NCBI GenBank assembly: GCA_016707525.1 | Contig: JADJHP010000002.1 | Span: 1-64,000 of the forward strand | Direction of reading: 5' to 3' | Origin: Ignavibacteriota bacterium | Lineage (GTDB): Bacteria; Bacteroidota; Ignavibacteria; UBA10030; UBA6906 | DNA: 64,000 nucleotides | In this document: positions 10,425 through 20,807 of the stretch, piece after piece | How the letters are laid out: each line of letters starts with the position of its first letter | Numbering within the stretch: the stretch's first letter is position 1 | Position numbers and translations under genes: made by a program | The notes under the pieces: generated by a model | Told to the model about the DNA's origin: nothing | Database searches by the model: none | The model's input: the letters and a program-made list of their open reading frames with translations, nothing else

Positions 10425-10544
10425 GAGCACTCTCCGACGCTCTCTGGTGGGCCCCCTCATGATGTGGGAGACGCGGCCCGCCAGACCCTGGCAGATGATA
10501 CAGAGAACACCTTCCGCAATCACGCGCATGGAGATGGCCCTCTC

Positions 10545-12098
10545 GTGAACACCTTCTCACGTTCCACCAATTCCCACAGGTTGAGCACCGCCGTTGCGAT
10601 GTCCATCGGCATCGCCGTGGCCGTCTACCACCTCGTGCTGAGCATGCTCCCCGGATACGGTTTCTTCATCGATGAGTTCTACTACCTTGCATGTACGAAG
10701 CACCTTGCCTTCGGATATGTGGACCATCCACCGCTCTCTATCGTGCTGCTTGCCGGGGTCCGGGCCATCTTCGGGGACGGCCTGACGGCGGTCCGGCTCG
10801 TTCCCTCGATCGCTCTGGGAGCTACTGTGGTGTCGACCGGACTGATCACGCGGCGTCTCGGAGGCTCCACCCTGGCCGTCGTGATCGCGTGTCTGGGTGT
10901 GGCGGCGATGCCTGTTTTCCTCGTGATGGGCAGCTTCTATTCGATGAATGCTCTTGAGATTCTTGTCGTGGCGGCGATCCTCCACGTTGTTGTGCGCATG
11001 CTTGATGAACACGAACCACGATACTGGGTGCTGATCGGTGTCCTCATGGGGTTGGGCCTCGAACTCAAGCATACGATGGGCGTGTATGCCGCGGCGCTTG
11101 CTCTGGGGATACTGATGGGACCGGACCGAAAGCTCCTGTGGAACCGATGGGTACTGTACGGAGGAGCCTGTGCCGCGGTCCTCATCCTCCCGAATCTGCT
11201 CTGGCAGGCAATGAACGGGTTCCCTTCGCTGGAGTTCTACAGGAATGCGATGGTGAACAAGAATATTCCGAGGAGCCCCGCCGGCATCCTGATCGATCAG
11301 ACGATCTTCGTGAATCCCTTTTCAATTCCGGTATGGCTTGGCGGACTCGGTTTTCTGCTCTTCGGACCGGCGGGGCGAAAGTACCGGAGCCTGGGACTGG
11401 CCTACCTTGTTCTTTTCGCCGTCATGGTCGTGAGCCAGTCCAGTCGCCCCGATCGCATCGCCGCGTTCTACCCCATGCTCTTCGCCGCCGGAGCGGTGAT
11501 GATCGGATCGGTCGTGGGGCGGCTTCCGCGCCGCGTCATTGCCGGTGGAGTGATCGTGCTCTTGCTCGCCGGATTCGGGCTCGCCGCTCCCGTGTTCTCT
11601 CCGCTTCTTTCTCCGGAACGGACGAACAGTCTCCTCACCTCGCTCGGTGTATCGTTGAGCATCGAATCGGGGAAGACACAGGACCCGCTTCCTCAGTGGT
11701 TGGGCGATCGTCTGGGATGGGAGGAACTTGCAAGGGAAGTGGGGAAGGTCTACCGGAACCTGCCGCCTGAAGAGCAACGAACCACGGTGATCGTGAGTAA
11801 CAACTACGGTGAAGCCGGTGCGCTGGAACTCTATGGTCCGCGATACGGATTGCCACGTGTCTATGCGACGCATAACAGTTATCACGCGTGGGGCCCACCG
11901 CCGGATTCCATCCGCACGTTCATCGCGGTGATGGTGGGCAAGCGTGACCTCGAACGGCTCTTCGAGAATGTCGAGGAAGCCGGGGTACAGACCTGTGCAT
12001 TCTGCACGCGCCCCCAGCAGCGCATTCCGATCTATGTCGCCCGCCGCCCGCGCTTTCTCATGAGCAAGGCGTGGACGGGATTCAGGATCTACAGTTGA
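10545..12098 (+). CDS. GT39-like membrane glycosyltransferase
   Basis: Polytopic inner-membrane transferase of the GT-C fold (GT39/ArnT/PMT-like), using a polyprenyl-phosphate sugar donor. The hallmark is the acidic pair in the first periplasmic loop, FFIDEFYYLACTKHLAFGYVDHPP, with conserved Asp-Glu and the HPP turn. About ten hydrophobic helices follow, then a soluble C-terminal part (from about residue 410) with VIVSNNYGEAGALELYG. The start is uncertain: GTG at 10464 is also in frame, but GTG at 10545 has GGAG about 12 nt upstream and avoids an odd charged leader. It sits 120 nt after the GH18 gene on the same strand and converges with the barrel gene at 12110. Donor and acceptor cannot be read from the sequence. 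Confidence 0.8.
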   Translation: MNTFSRSTNSHRLSTAVAMSIGIAVAVYHLVLSMLPGYGFFIDEFYYLACTKHLAFGYVDHPPLSIVLLAGVRAIFGDGLTAVRLVPSIALGATVVSTGLITRRLGGSTLAVVIACLGVAAMPVFLVMGSFYSMNALEILVVAAILHVVVRMLDEHEPRYWVLIGVLMGLGLELKHTMGVYAAALALGILMGPDRKLLWNRWVLYGGACAAVLILPNLLWQAMNGFPSLEFYRNAMVNKNIPRSPAGILIDQTIFVNPFSIPVWLGGLGFLLFGPAGRKYRSLGLAYLVLFAVMVVSQSSRPDRIAAFYPMLFAAGAVMIGSVVGRLPRRVIAGGVIVLLLAGFGLAAPVFSPLLSPERTNSLLTSLGVSLSIESGKTQDPLPQWLGDRLGWEELAREVGKVYRNLPPEEQRTTVIVSNNYGEAGALELYGPRYGLPRVYATHNSYHAWGPPPDSIRTFIAVMVGKRDLERLFENVEEAGVQTCAFCTRPQQRIPIYVARRPRFLMSKAWTGFRIYS

Positions 12099-12109
12099 CC
12101 GGTGGGGGA

Positions 12110-13810
12110 TCAGAACCGCTGCGTCACGTACAGCGAGGCAGAGTACTCGTTGAATTTGCTGCCGTACGCTGAATTCGTTCTGAAATTCATCATCGACAAT
12201 GTCAGGCCGATCGATGCCGACCGCGTGAGGCGGTATGTCGAGGTGAACATCGAACGGAACGAGGAGGATCCCTGTCCGAGCGAGAGGACCCCAGTCAGAA
12301 CGTTGACCAGGAGGTTGTCGAACGCCCGGTGCTGCGCGGATGCCGAATATGTCTGGGTGGTTTGGGCATCGAAACGCGCCACCTTCGAGACCACGATGCC
12401 AGCACCGGGGATGAGCGTGATGGTCTCCGCCAGGGGGATCGACAGTCCGAGGTTCGCGGAATGGGAGGAGAATCTGGTGTCGGCGCGCAGCCGGGAGTCG
12501 TTGCCCGACTCCTGATAGAGATAGCCGAACGTGATGGACTGGACCGCCGCGCCTTCGCCGAAGACCAGGAACTGATTGGTTCCCAGGGTCAGGCTCGAGT
12601 ACGATACCTTGAATGTGTCATTCACAGCATCGTTCGCCATGGTCAGGTAGTTGCCGAGGACCGAGGCCGACCAATGATCGGTGGGTTGGAAGCTCACGGT
12701 GCCGCCGTAGTGCCACCGGACGAGCGTGTTGAGCTTCTGGCCGAAGAGATTGTCGTTCTGACGGATGGTGTTCCATGAGACCATCCAGCGGCCGACCCGA
12801 ACCGAAGGTGCGAGAGAGAATTCCTGCCAGTCGTTCATCAGCGAAGCAACGCCCAGCGACGTATATCCGGGGGTCACGTACCTGTAGCCGGACGTCACGC
12901 TGACACTTCCCATATTCACGCCGACGTCGGTCCGTACGGCAACACCCGCGCTCGACGTGAGGTTCACATGATACAGGTCGTTCACCCAGTCCGGCACATT
13001 GAGCTGCTTGTTCTGGTCCACACGCATGTCGCGTGTGAAGATACTTCCCGTCGCTTCCACATCCCACGTCAGACGGTTGTCGAAGAACGTGATGTGGGAC
13101 ATCATTCCTATCAGCGCGTTCTCCTGGGGTGTCACCTCGAAGGGGGGAGTGGAATACATCCCGCTCGAGGAATCGTAGGTCGGGGGGGTACGCATGTCCT
13201 CGAGCGATGATATCCTGTCGCGCACCCGGAGGAACACAAGATCCACATAGCTTCCCTCCGCCGCGCCGAGGCCAATGCGCCCGCCATAGATGGACCGGTC
13301 AAAGGAGCCGTTCTCCGCGGTGCCCACGACCGCGCGGCGTGTGACGCCGCCGACCGCTCCCAGGCGGAAGAGGCCGGGATTGATGAAGAAGCCTCCGCCG
13401 CGGATGCGGATGCCACTCAGGGTATACTGCGCATAGTTGTCGGTGAAATCTCCGACGTGCGCCTGTCCCCAGCTCCAGTTCGGATTCACGCCGAACTGGT
13501 TGATGTCCTGCCGCGCCTGGCTTCCTTCCGTTGAGAGTAACACATCAAAATCAAAGGAGACCGCCTCGAACAGCGTCAGGGTGGGACGAAAGAACAGTCG
13601 CCCGATCGATGATGGCCTCCGCCCATCCCGCCCGGACATGCTATACAATTCCCCGTAGGTTCCGATCTCGCCGGAGAGCGCGAACGGAGTGAACCGTGAA
13701 CCGCCCGGGCTGCTGGCGACGGTGTCGCGCTCCTGGGCATGCAGCGTCATGGTGCAGAGGGCTACTGCCGCCCCCAGCACGAGCATCGAATGGATCGGTC
13801 TCGCTGTCAT
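12110..13810 (-). CDS. Outer-membrane beta-barrel protein, third gene of envelope operon
   Basis: 566 residues from the ATG at 13810, with GAGG 9 nt upstream; a TTG three codons earlier is less likely. Signal peptide 1-27 (ends LHAQ). The rest is a regular alternation of amphipathic strands rich in Tyr, Thr, Ser and Gly, with aromatic girdles (SVSVTSGYRYV, WMVSWNTI, QSITFGYLYQ). It ends in a terminal Phe (SLYVTQRF), the usual C-terminal signal for BAM-dependent insertion. I expect a 20 to 26-strand barrel but cannot name a family. It lies 73 nt downstream of the fibronectin-III protein on the same strand and is the likely outer-membrane partner of the two large exported proteins upstream. Confidence 0.75.
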   Translation of the reverse strand: MTARPIHSMLVLGAAVALCTMTLHAQERDTVASSPGGSRFTPFALSGEIGTYGELYSMSGRDGRRPSSIGRLFFRPTLTLFEAVSFDFDVLLSTEGSQARQDINQFGVNPNWSWGQAHVGDFTDNYAQYTLSGIRIRGGGFFINPGLFRLGAVGGVTRRAVVGTAENGSFDRSIYGGRIGLGAAEGSYVDLVFLRVRDRISSLEDMRTPPTYDSSSGMYSTPPFEVTPQENALIGMMSHITFFDNRLTWDVEATGSIFTRDMRVDQNKQLNVPDWVNDLYHVNLTSSAGVAVRTDVGVNMGSVSVTSGYRYVTPGYTSLGVASLMNDWQEFSLAPSVRVGRWMVSWNTIRQNDNLFGQKLNTLVRWHYGGTVSFQPTDHWSASVLGNYLTMANDAVNDTFKVSYSSLTLGTNQFLVFGEGAAVQSITFGYLYQESGNDSRLRADTRFSSHSANLGLSIPLAETITLIPGAGIVVSKVARFDAQTTQTYSASAQHRAFDNLLVNVLTGVLSLGQGSSSFRSMFTSTYRLTRSASIGLTLSMMNFRTNSAYGSKFNEYSASLYVTQRF

Positions 13811-13882
13811 GAAGCCCAACCTCGACGGATGGTGCCTACCTCATGAGATGGGCCTGTGCCCATCGTGATCGCTGATCCCGGC

Positions 13883-16057
13883 TCATTTCCCCGGGGGTTC
13901 AATGCGCACATGCGCGGCTACACTCAATACGGATTCAGCACCGGTGCGGGTGATGACCTTGACGGCATACGTGTAGTCGCCGGGGCCGCTGATCTCACTG
14001 TCGACGAAGGCTCGCTGATCGGCCTCCACGGACCTGTAGCGCAGCAGTGGATTCCCGTTCCGGGAACGATAGATGACGACGTACCCGCTCTCGTTCATTG
14101 TCGGGGCGTATGCCCATGTCAATGTTATGGCATTCGTGTGCTGGTCGAACGTGGCCTTCAGCTCCGTGGGTGCAGGGCGTACACCGGTATCGAACGGCCT
14201 CGCCTGTACGGTGAGGCCGGGCATGGAGTGCAGTCCTGTGCTGTCCACCGCCTCGATGCGGTATTCGTACATGGTCCCGTGTTGGACAGCCCGATCCAGG
14301 TAATGCACCGCATCGTGCGGCAGTGTGACGAGAGAGATCCATGCTTCTGATGGCAGAGAACGGCGGGAAAGCATGTGCGACCGGACGTCGTTGCTGCCAC
14401 TGGGAGCCCAGCGAAGGGCCACGGCCGAATCGCTGGCCTGAACATCGTAGAATGCCGGCGCTTCGGGAGGGGTCGCATCATATCTCCTGAGCGCGAGAAC
14501 CGCTGTCGGGCGGGAATGATTGTAGCGCGCATTCACGGCAGCGATCTTATAATAGACGTTGCGTGTCAGGGTGCGGATGGCCACCGTGTCCGTGTACGCC
14601 GTGTCGGGCCACACCTGCCCGGTGAGTTGTGTGAACTCATGTTCTGGCGCATTCGCCCGGAGGACACGGTAGCCGAGGATCGTGCGTTCGCGGTTCCTGT
14701 GCCAGGTGAGGTGCACGACGCCTGCAGTATCGATCGTGCCGCTCAGACCGGTCGGGGCCGCAGGCGGAAGGGTGTCGATCAGCGCCCCGAGCACGGGGAA
14801 CGATGCTGCCCGGTTGCCGGCGGTATCGAGAGAAGCGACGATGTAATACGGTTCGGCTTCATCCGCCGCTTTGTCCGTGTATTGACGGGTGGCCTTCGGC
14901 AGGGGTTTCTTCATCAGCTCATGATAATTGCTGTCGGAGAACGCACTCCGGAGTACGACGAAGCCGGTGAGATCGGAAGCGCCGGCCGGCATATCCCATG
15001 CGAGTTGAACGGTGGTGCGCCCGACTTGCTTCGGGTTCTTCACCAGGGGCGCCGGGGGCGGGGTGAGATCGCGTGCGAATGCGCGGACCTCGGCCGGTGT
15101 GCTCCGCTCACCGAATGCCGTGATCCCTTGCACCCGGTACACATAGACCTTGTAGTTGACTGCCGTTGTGTCCGTGAAGCCGCCCCGGGGCCGCACGGCC
15201 GGATCGTCCGCATCAACGATGACGATCGGCGTCGGGTTCATCTGGACGAACTTCTTCCCCCCGTCGGCAGAGCGCGCGATGATGTATCCGGTGTATTCCC
15301 CCGATGGCTGGGGCTCCCAGCGCAGTTCGATGCGGCGTTCGAGTCCGCGCGCTGTCAGGTTCACTGGTGGTGGAGTCGGCTGTGCGGCGCGAACCTCGAC
15401 CTCCACCTCGCCGGGGTCGATGCGGTAGTCGCGCGGTTCATTCATCCGGATGCGGTACGTGTAGCGGTCGCCGAGCTTTACGGTGCGGTCCACGAACCGC
15501 AACCCCATCGCATCGGCGATGGAAGCATCATTGTCGGCAGCGAAGAGCGCGTAACCGAAGAGATTGGTGTTCCTGACGGCGTTGTCTCCCACCGTATCCG
15601 CGCCATCGGGTTCGAGAAGCAGCGAATCGGCCCAGAGCGCGTTCAACACCAGGCCGAAGTACTTGTGGTCAGGTTGCGCGCGCATGGAGTCGATGAACCT
15701 GAATGCAAGCCACGGATGAAGGGTGTCCGGGGTGAGCCGGATGAACTCTCCATTGCCCGAACGCCGCTCGACCACGTACCCCGTGCGGTTCGCCACGCGC
15801 CAGCCGTGGGGAGTTCCCGGGGCCCAGCGGAGGACGACCGAATCTTTGTCCACCCGCGCGGCGACCATGATCTTCGTGAAGCCGGGATCGTGTGGCGGGA
15901 GGGTATCCGGTGCGGCGCTTGCGGAGGGCTGAGACTGGACCGATTGCGCTGTTCCTCCGCCGACCGCGAACAGGAGCAGCGATGCGACCATCAGGGTGCC
16001 GCGAACGGCACGCAGGGGCACGGGGCGGAAGAGCGCGTGATGCATGATCGTGGTCAT
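13883..16057 (-). CDS. Exported multi-fibronectin type III protein
   Basis: 724 residues. The ATG at 16057 overlaps the TGA of the upstream gene (ATGA), which implies translational coupling and decides the start. An uncleaved or late signal segment, MVASLLLFAVGGGTAQS, lies near residues 22-40. The remainder is a chain of about six fibronectin type III-like repeats. Each is marked by a strand ending in LRW, LAW or LTW and a later Tyr-x-Val/Ile strand (e.g. IELRWEPQPSGEYTGYIIAR, VHLTWHRNRERTILGYRVLR). No catalytic motif is visible and the C-terminus (VRIEPPGK) lacks a T9SS sorting domain. The role is probably structural or adhesive at the cell surface or in the periplasm, in a complex with the products either side. 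Confidence 0.75.
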   Translation of the reverse strand: MTTIMHHALFRPVPLRAVRGTLMVASLLLFAVGGGTAQSVQSQPSASAAPDTLPPHDPGFTKIMVAARVDKDSVVLRWAPGTPHGWRVANRTGYVVERRSGNGEFIRLTPDTLHPWLAFRFIDSMRAQPDHKYFGLVLNALWADSLLLEPDGADTVGDNAVRNTNLFGYALFAADNDASIADAMGLRFVDRTVKLGDRYTYRIRMNEPRDYRIDPGEVEVEVRAAQPTPPPVNLTARGLERRIELRWEPQPSGEYTGYIIARSADGGKKFVQMNPTPIVIVDADDPAVRPRGGFTDTTAVNYKVYVYRVQGITAFGERSTPAEVRAFARDLTPPPAPLVKNPKQVGRTTVQLAWDMPAGASDLTGFVVLRSAFSDSNYHELMKKPLPKATRQYTDKAADEAEPYYIVASLDTAGNRAASFPVLGALIDTLPPAAPTGLSGTIDTAGVVHLTWHRNRERTILGYRVLRANAPEHEFTQLTGQVWPDTAYTDTVAIRTLTRNVYYKIAAVNARYNHSRPTAVLALRRYDATPPEAPAFYDVQASDSAVALRWAPSGSNDVRSHMLSRRSLPSEAWISLVTLPHDAVHYLDRAVQHGTMYEYRIEAVDSTGLHSMPGLTVQARPFDTGVRPAPTELKATFDQHTNAITLTWAYAPTMNESGYVVIYRSRNGNPLLRYRSVEADQRAFVDSEISGPGDYTYAVKVITRTGAESVLSVAAHVRIEPPGK

Positions 16058-19000
16058 AGTCTGCACTCCGTGCCCTTGCTGAACTTGAATGAGCAATCGC
16101 CCTTCACGAGGCCACCGAGGATCGAGTAGCGGCCTCTGACGGTGCCCGTGACCCAGAGGGGTTTCGGTCCGCCGACCTCAAGCAGCGCTGCGGCATGGAT
16201 GCCGAGGATCTCGAAATCGCCTTTGTAGCCGACGTACCCGTTGCGGCACCAGCGGCACAGCCGGGCGCACCACCACGGCCCGCACGGGTAGTACACGTAG
16301 AAGCCGATGTCCACATGAAGCCCGACGGACGCGTCAACATAGGCGTACAGTTGCCCCTGCGCCTGCCATCCGTTGATCCCTTCGCATTTCGTCTGCTTCA
16401 AGAGAGCAATGTCGAATCCTCCGCCAGCACTGACGTCGCCATAGAAGATGAAGTAGTACTGCCGGCCCGTCGTGAAGGACATCGATGCCCCGAGTGCGAG
16501 GCCGTTGCCGGCAGCGATGCGCGCGTCCCGTTTTGCCGGGGGCATCCCCAGTATCGTAAGGACACGCTGGGGTGGCGGTGGCGGTGCCGGGAGGTCCTTC
16601 CCCATCATCAGATAGCCGTCCGTGGTGAGCCAGCTCGCGAGCTGGACCTTGATCCGGTTGGACGGCTCGCCGATCTTCATGTACCACGTGTCCGGCGTGA
16701 CATGCATGACCATCCGGCCGGAACCGGTGACGGGAGTAGCGCTGATGACCGCATCGAAGACCCCGTGGAGTGTCGAGGAGGGGAAGTCGTAGGTGATGTC
16801 CGCGGTGCAGGTGACCTTCGCCTTCTCCCGCTCCGTGATCTCCGCCATCATGAAGCCGTTCCCGTTCAGGGTGATCCGGCCCATCGATACGCCTGTGGTC
16901 GTTCGCTGCAGTTCCATCTCGAGTGCGACATCCGCATTGAATGCCACAGGTGAAGGATGCGTGCCCAGGACCACCATGGCCTTGAAACCGAACGAGCCAT
17001 CGCTCGGCACGAATCGGAAACCTGAGGCCGTCGCTCCCGGTGCTGCCGATGCCACTCCTGATGCTGTCGGGATGGTGGGATCAGCGCCGCCATCCCGTTT
17101 CATGTTCCACCAGAACCCACCGCCGATCCCGTAGAAACCGACGCCCGTGGTGCCGAACGCGATGCCCGGATTGAAGAGCCCCTTCGCATCGACATAGAAG
17201 TAGCGGAAGTCGCGTACCTTGCCGAACTGCACGGTCGAGACGACCGTGATCTTCTTCAGGACCTCCGCGCGGACGACACCGCGGAATCCGGTGCCATAGA
17301 TCTCGTCCTCCCGGTACATGCCGACGGACCCCGCCACGCTCACCGGCCCGAGGTCTGCGTTCACCGTGATCGAATCAAGTTCAGCCCCATAGAAGCTGAA
17401 CTTCTGGGCACCACCGCCGCGGCCCAGTTCACCCCAGAGGGTGATCGATGTGCTGCCGCTGATGGCATTCGTGCCTGGCGAGAGATTCACGCTGGCCTTG
17501 AAGCTCAGGCCGGTGAGTTCTTTCCCTTCGCGCTCGGTGCTCGCGAGCGAGATGCCGGAGATCGACAGAGGGAACCCCGCGAGGCTCTTCTCGGGGCTTG
17601 CGAAGCTCCAGACACCATTCTGGAAATACGGCTTCACCGACTGCAGTCGCAGGTTCTGGAACTGCACACCGGGGAGGTCCACCTTCGGGATGCCGGCGAT
17701 GTCGCCTGCCACGGTGATACTGCCGCTGAGCGATGCGGAGGCAACGAGTTTCCGGTACGGATTGTCGTTGCTGATGCTGATCGATGACGCGGGGCTCAGC
17801 GTGATCCGCGCCTTCCAGATGTCGGCGGACAGCGTGGAGTCTGGCTTGAGAACGAACTGATAGGCGAGGGTGTGGAGGGTGTCGCCGGATGCGGGCCGGG
17901 CCAGGGTCGCCATGTACCGCAAGGGGGTCTCGGAGATCGGCATCTTGATCTTGCCCGTCATCCACCCACGCTGCAACGAGCTGTTGAGGATCTCGATGCC
18001 GAGCGTATCGAGGCTCCCACCCCACTCGCCGAAGTTCCCCTTCGGATACATGAAGACATTCTCGGCGCGGAAGCTGCCCGTGATGCCGCTCCGGTTGATG
18101 ATGAGGTTGTTCACCGAGATCTGCGGCGGTGCCGTACTGTCGAAGGTCCTGAGCTGGGGCGGAAGCGAAATGCTCCCCCGTCCGATGTAGAATCCGGTCC
18201 AGGTCTTCTCCGTGTCGCCCCTGTAGCCTGAGGGGAATTCGATGTCCTTCGGATTCTCTTCCGAGGATCTGTCGAACGTGATGTTCTGTGCTTCGAGGAC
18301 GAAGCCCGGTGCCCCGGCGATCTCGCAACGGTCCATGGATGCAGCAGCGAGGAAATTGCCGCCGCGGCCGACGAGGGTCCGGAAGCTCGCGCGCACTCTG
18401 GAGGTGCCGTCGTCGTTCGGGAAGGGGCGCAGCCACGTCCGCGGGAACTGCACTTCGGCACTCACCTCGAACTGTTTGAAGCCCTTGCAATCGAAGGTGA
18501 CGGCGCACCCCTTGTCTCCGTCCTTCGGGGACAGGAACGCGAAGCTCCATGTATCGTTGTACTCGTAGCCGATATCCGATGCGAGGTAGAGCGTCACGTT
18601 GCCGTCCCCGCCAAATCCATCCGGAGAGAAACAGATATCACGTGCGCCGAGGCCAAGGCCAAAGCCGGGGCCCAGGTCCGGCATCGGGTAGGACATCGCC
18701 GCGTTGAGGTACGCGGCGGTCGGCTTGAACACCGCGCCGATGACTCCGATGACATACCGCTCACCGCCGATCTCATTGTCGATCCCGACCGGCAGCATGA
18801 GCGGTTCGGCGCCGGTCAACCCGTTCAGAGCCCGTGAGGCGCCGGAGGCGATCGCATGTGCAGCTTCGATCTCCTTTGTGGTCAGGTTGAGACCGGTTCC
18901 CAGGCCGTTCGCTTGCTCACGGGAGAGGTGCGATCCGGGATCCTGGATCCCGGTGATCTCGCCGTCGATCAGTTCCTTCCCGGCGTTCACCTGGATGTTG

Positions 19001-20529
19001 CTGAACTCCACGGCGAGTTTCGCACGGATCATCGGGATGGAGATGAAGCCTTTCCCGGACAACGCCCCGCCGGAGCCATGTGCTTCGGTGATGAACATCG
19101 TGAATTTGCCCGCGCGGATCGAATCTCCCACGGTGAAGGACGCACCGGATGGCTTCTTGTCTGCCGGCTCCGGGGTTGAACAATCGTCCTTGCACGAACC
19201 CGCGGTTGGCTCGGTGTTGGTCGTGTCATAGAGGAACGTGTACGAACCGCTCGTGACCGTGTCCCTGTCGCATTCGAGTCCATCCTCACGTATCGTGCGC
19301 TTGTCATAGGACAGGACGATCTGCCACCGGTACTTCTTCATCAGGGCGGGTGCGAAGTGCATGCCGGCCCGGCTCGTGTCCAGGTTGACGCTCAGGAGGG
19401 TGCTGTTCGCCTGAGGGGTGATCGTGAGTGCTGTTGCGTTCGTATCGAGCACTGTTGAGACGAGGGGATCGGCGGCTGTGCCGGTGGAGTCACCGCTGGC
19501 AGAGCGGCTTGCCTCCCATACCTGCAGGTGAAGGGTCTTCAGTCCGGAGGTGTTGATCCCCGGTGTGGTCTTCACGCTGAACGTCGGGATCGTGAGGGTC
19601 TTCCATTTCCCGCCATGTTCGGGCGACACGGCCCGCAGCGTCAGACATTCTGAACTCGGGCGGGGCCGTGGTTCCGGCCCGGGCTTGTTCGCGTACGTGA
19701 AACTGAAGATCTGCGAATAGCCATTGTTCGATGAGACCGGGTAGTTATTCTGATCGAGGGCTTGCACCTGCCAGGCGTACACCGATCCTTTGTGCAGCGG
19801 ATAGCCATCGATCGGATACTGGAGCGTGGTCACGAAGAGGTTGTCGTTCTCATACTGCGCGACCGCATTCGAGGCCATGGCGGTGGAAGGGGTCTGTCCT
19901 TTGAGCACCTCGACTATCCGCAGGGAATAGTGCATGGGCGAAACCGGAGGGGGAAACGATGGCTCCCATTGCAGGATCGGTATCGGCATTGTGACCGTAT
20001 CCTTGTCGGCCGGGCTCCAGAGGACGGGGGGTGACGGATACGATACCGTGAACGGGTTCGAGAACGTTTCCGTCACCGCGATCCTGGTCCCCGGGTACTC
20101 CGTGATGATCACCGACGCAACGTATTGTCCCTCGGGGAGCCGTCCGGTCTTTGCAGCGAGGTCCCTCAGCGACTGCTCGTACTTGACGCTGCGCAGGCTC
20201 AGGAACTGGGTATTGTTCAGCACCGTGGGTGAGGGGCCGGGGTTGAGGACCAGCGGATCGCTCGTTCCGGCGACGATCTGGGTGCGTGAGGGATATCGGT
20301 AGATGCGGACCTCGACGACCACGGTCGGCGCATACCCCATCACCGAGTTCATGATCGTCAGAGTCCCGATGGATGGGTCGGTCTGCCAATCGCCCGGGTA
20401 GGCAGGGCAATCGGGCTTCATCTGGAGCATGGCGGAGAGGACGGAGATCTGGGTGTGCGCGGGAACCCACGCGACCATCAGTGCCGCAAGCACAACGGCG
20501 AAAGACCGGTTGCGCAAATGGAAATGCAT
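16054..20529 (-). CDS. Giant exported TANFOR-like protein, first gene of envelope operon
   Basis: 1491 residues from the ATG at 20529, which has GGGGAGG 10 nt upstream; an in-frame start 56 codons earlier lacks this and gives an improbable leader. Signal peptide 1-25 (ends PAHTQ). Residues 26-290 resemble the TANFOR-type module of Bacteroidota: an opening long strand, then TLTIMNS, LPEGQYVASVIITEY, PPVLWSPADKDTV, QWEPSFPPP and YAWQVQALD. The central 900 residues are many short beta strands with repeated GxG and LxGxL patterns, consistent with a long beta-helix or repeat rod. Near the C-terminus is a Cys-rich patch (YYPCGPWWCARLCRWCRNGY) with five Cys. Function unknown. Translationally coupled to the FN3 gene. 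Confidence 0.7.
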   Translation of the reverse strand: MHFHLRNRSFAVVLAALMVAWVPAHTQISVLSAMLQMKPDCPAYPGDWQTDPSIGTLTIMNSVMGYAPTVVVEVRIYRYPSRTQIVAGTSDPLVLNPGPSPTVLNNTQFLSLRSVKYEQSLRDLAAKTGRLPEGQYVASVIITEYPGTRIAVTETFSNPFTVSYPSPPVLWSPADKDTVTMPIPILQWEPSFPPPVSPMHYSLRIVEVLKGQTPSTAMASNAVAQYENDNLFVTTLQYPIDGYPLHKGSVYAWQVQALDQNNYPVSSNNGYSQIFSFTYANKPGPEPRPRPSSECLTLRAVSPEHGGKWKTLTIPTFSVKTTPGINTSGLKTLHLQVWEASRSASGDSTGTAADPLVSTVLDTNATALTITPQANSTLLSVNLDTSRAGMHFAPALMKKYRWQIVLSYDKRTIREDGLECDRDTVTSGSYTFLYDTTNTEPTAGSCKDDCSTPEPADKKPSGASFTVGDSIRAGKFTMFITEAHGSGGALSGKGFISIPMIRAKLAVEFSNIQVNAGKELIDGEITGIQDPGSHLSREQANGLGTGLNLTTKEIEAAHAIASGASRALNGLTGAEPLMLPVGIDNEIGGERYVIGVIGAVFKPTAAYLNAAMSYPMPDLGPGFGLGLGARDICFSPDGFGGDGNVTLYLASDIGYEYNDTWSFAFLSPKDGDKGCAVTFDCKGFKQFEVSAEVQFPRTWLRPFPNDDGTSRVRASFRTLVGRGGNFLAAASMDRCEIAGAPGFVLEAQNITFDRSSEENPKDIEFPSGYRGDTEKTWTGFYIGRGSISLPPQLRTFDSTAPPQISVNNLIINRSGITGSFRAENVFMYPKGNFGEWGGSLDTLGIEILNSSLQRGWMTGKIKMPISETPLRYMATLARPASGDTLHTLAYQFVLKPDSTLSADIWKARITLSPASSISISNDNPYRKLVASASLSGSITVAGDIAGIPKVDLPGVQFQNLRLQSVKPYFQNGVWSFASPEKSLAGFPLSISGISLASTEREGKELTGLSFKASVNLSPGTNAISGSTSITLWGELGRGGGAQKFSFYGAELDSITVNADLGPVSVAGSVGMYREDEIYGTGFRGVVRAEVLKKITVVSTVQFGKVRDFRYFYVDAKGLFNPGIAFGTTGVGFYGIGGGFWWNMKRDGGADPTIPTASGVASAAPGATASGFRFVPSDGSFGFKAMVVLGTHPSPVAFNADVALEMELQRTTTGVSMGRITLNGNGFMMAEITEREKAKVTCTADITYDFPSSTLHGVFDAVISATPVTGSGRMVMHVTPDTWYMKIGEPSNRIKVQLASWLTTDGYLMMGKDLPAPPPPPQRVLTILGMPPAKRDARIAAGNGLALGASMSFTTGRQYYFIFYGDVSAGGGFDIALLKQTKCEGINGWQAQGQLYAYVDASVGLHVDIGFYVYYPCGPWWCARLCRWCRNGYVGYKGDFEILGIHAAALLEVGGPKPLWVTGTVRGRYSILGGLVKGDCSFKFSKGTECRL

Positions 20530-20807
20530 GTGTCTAGGCCTCCCCAAGAGGTGGGCAGAACAGGCGACCGACTGATTCATCGAAAGGAACGGCACCGTGT
20601 GCAGGTCACGGTGGGTACGGATGGGTGCGTGGGAGAGTCCGCATTGTGTGCGGGCGTTGGAACGGATGAAAAGAAACAAAAAAAACGAGAGAATCAAGTT
20701 TCAGATTGTTACCTTACCGGAACGAGTGGCAGGCCACCTATTGAACGCTCCCGTACAGCCTGCCCTCCTTTTCCCGTGTGGTGCATCATACTCTGGCAGA
20801 GATGATT

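Noticed and set aside
14375..16129. 584-codon plus-strand open frame opposite the FN3 gene
   Set aside because: Composition of a shadow frame; the minus-strand FN3 repeats are unmistakable and coupled to the upstream gene.
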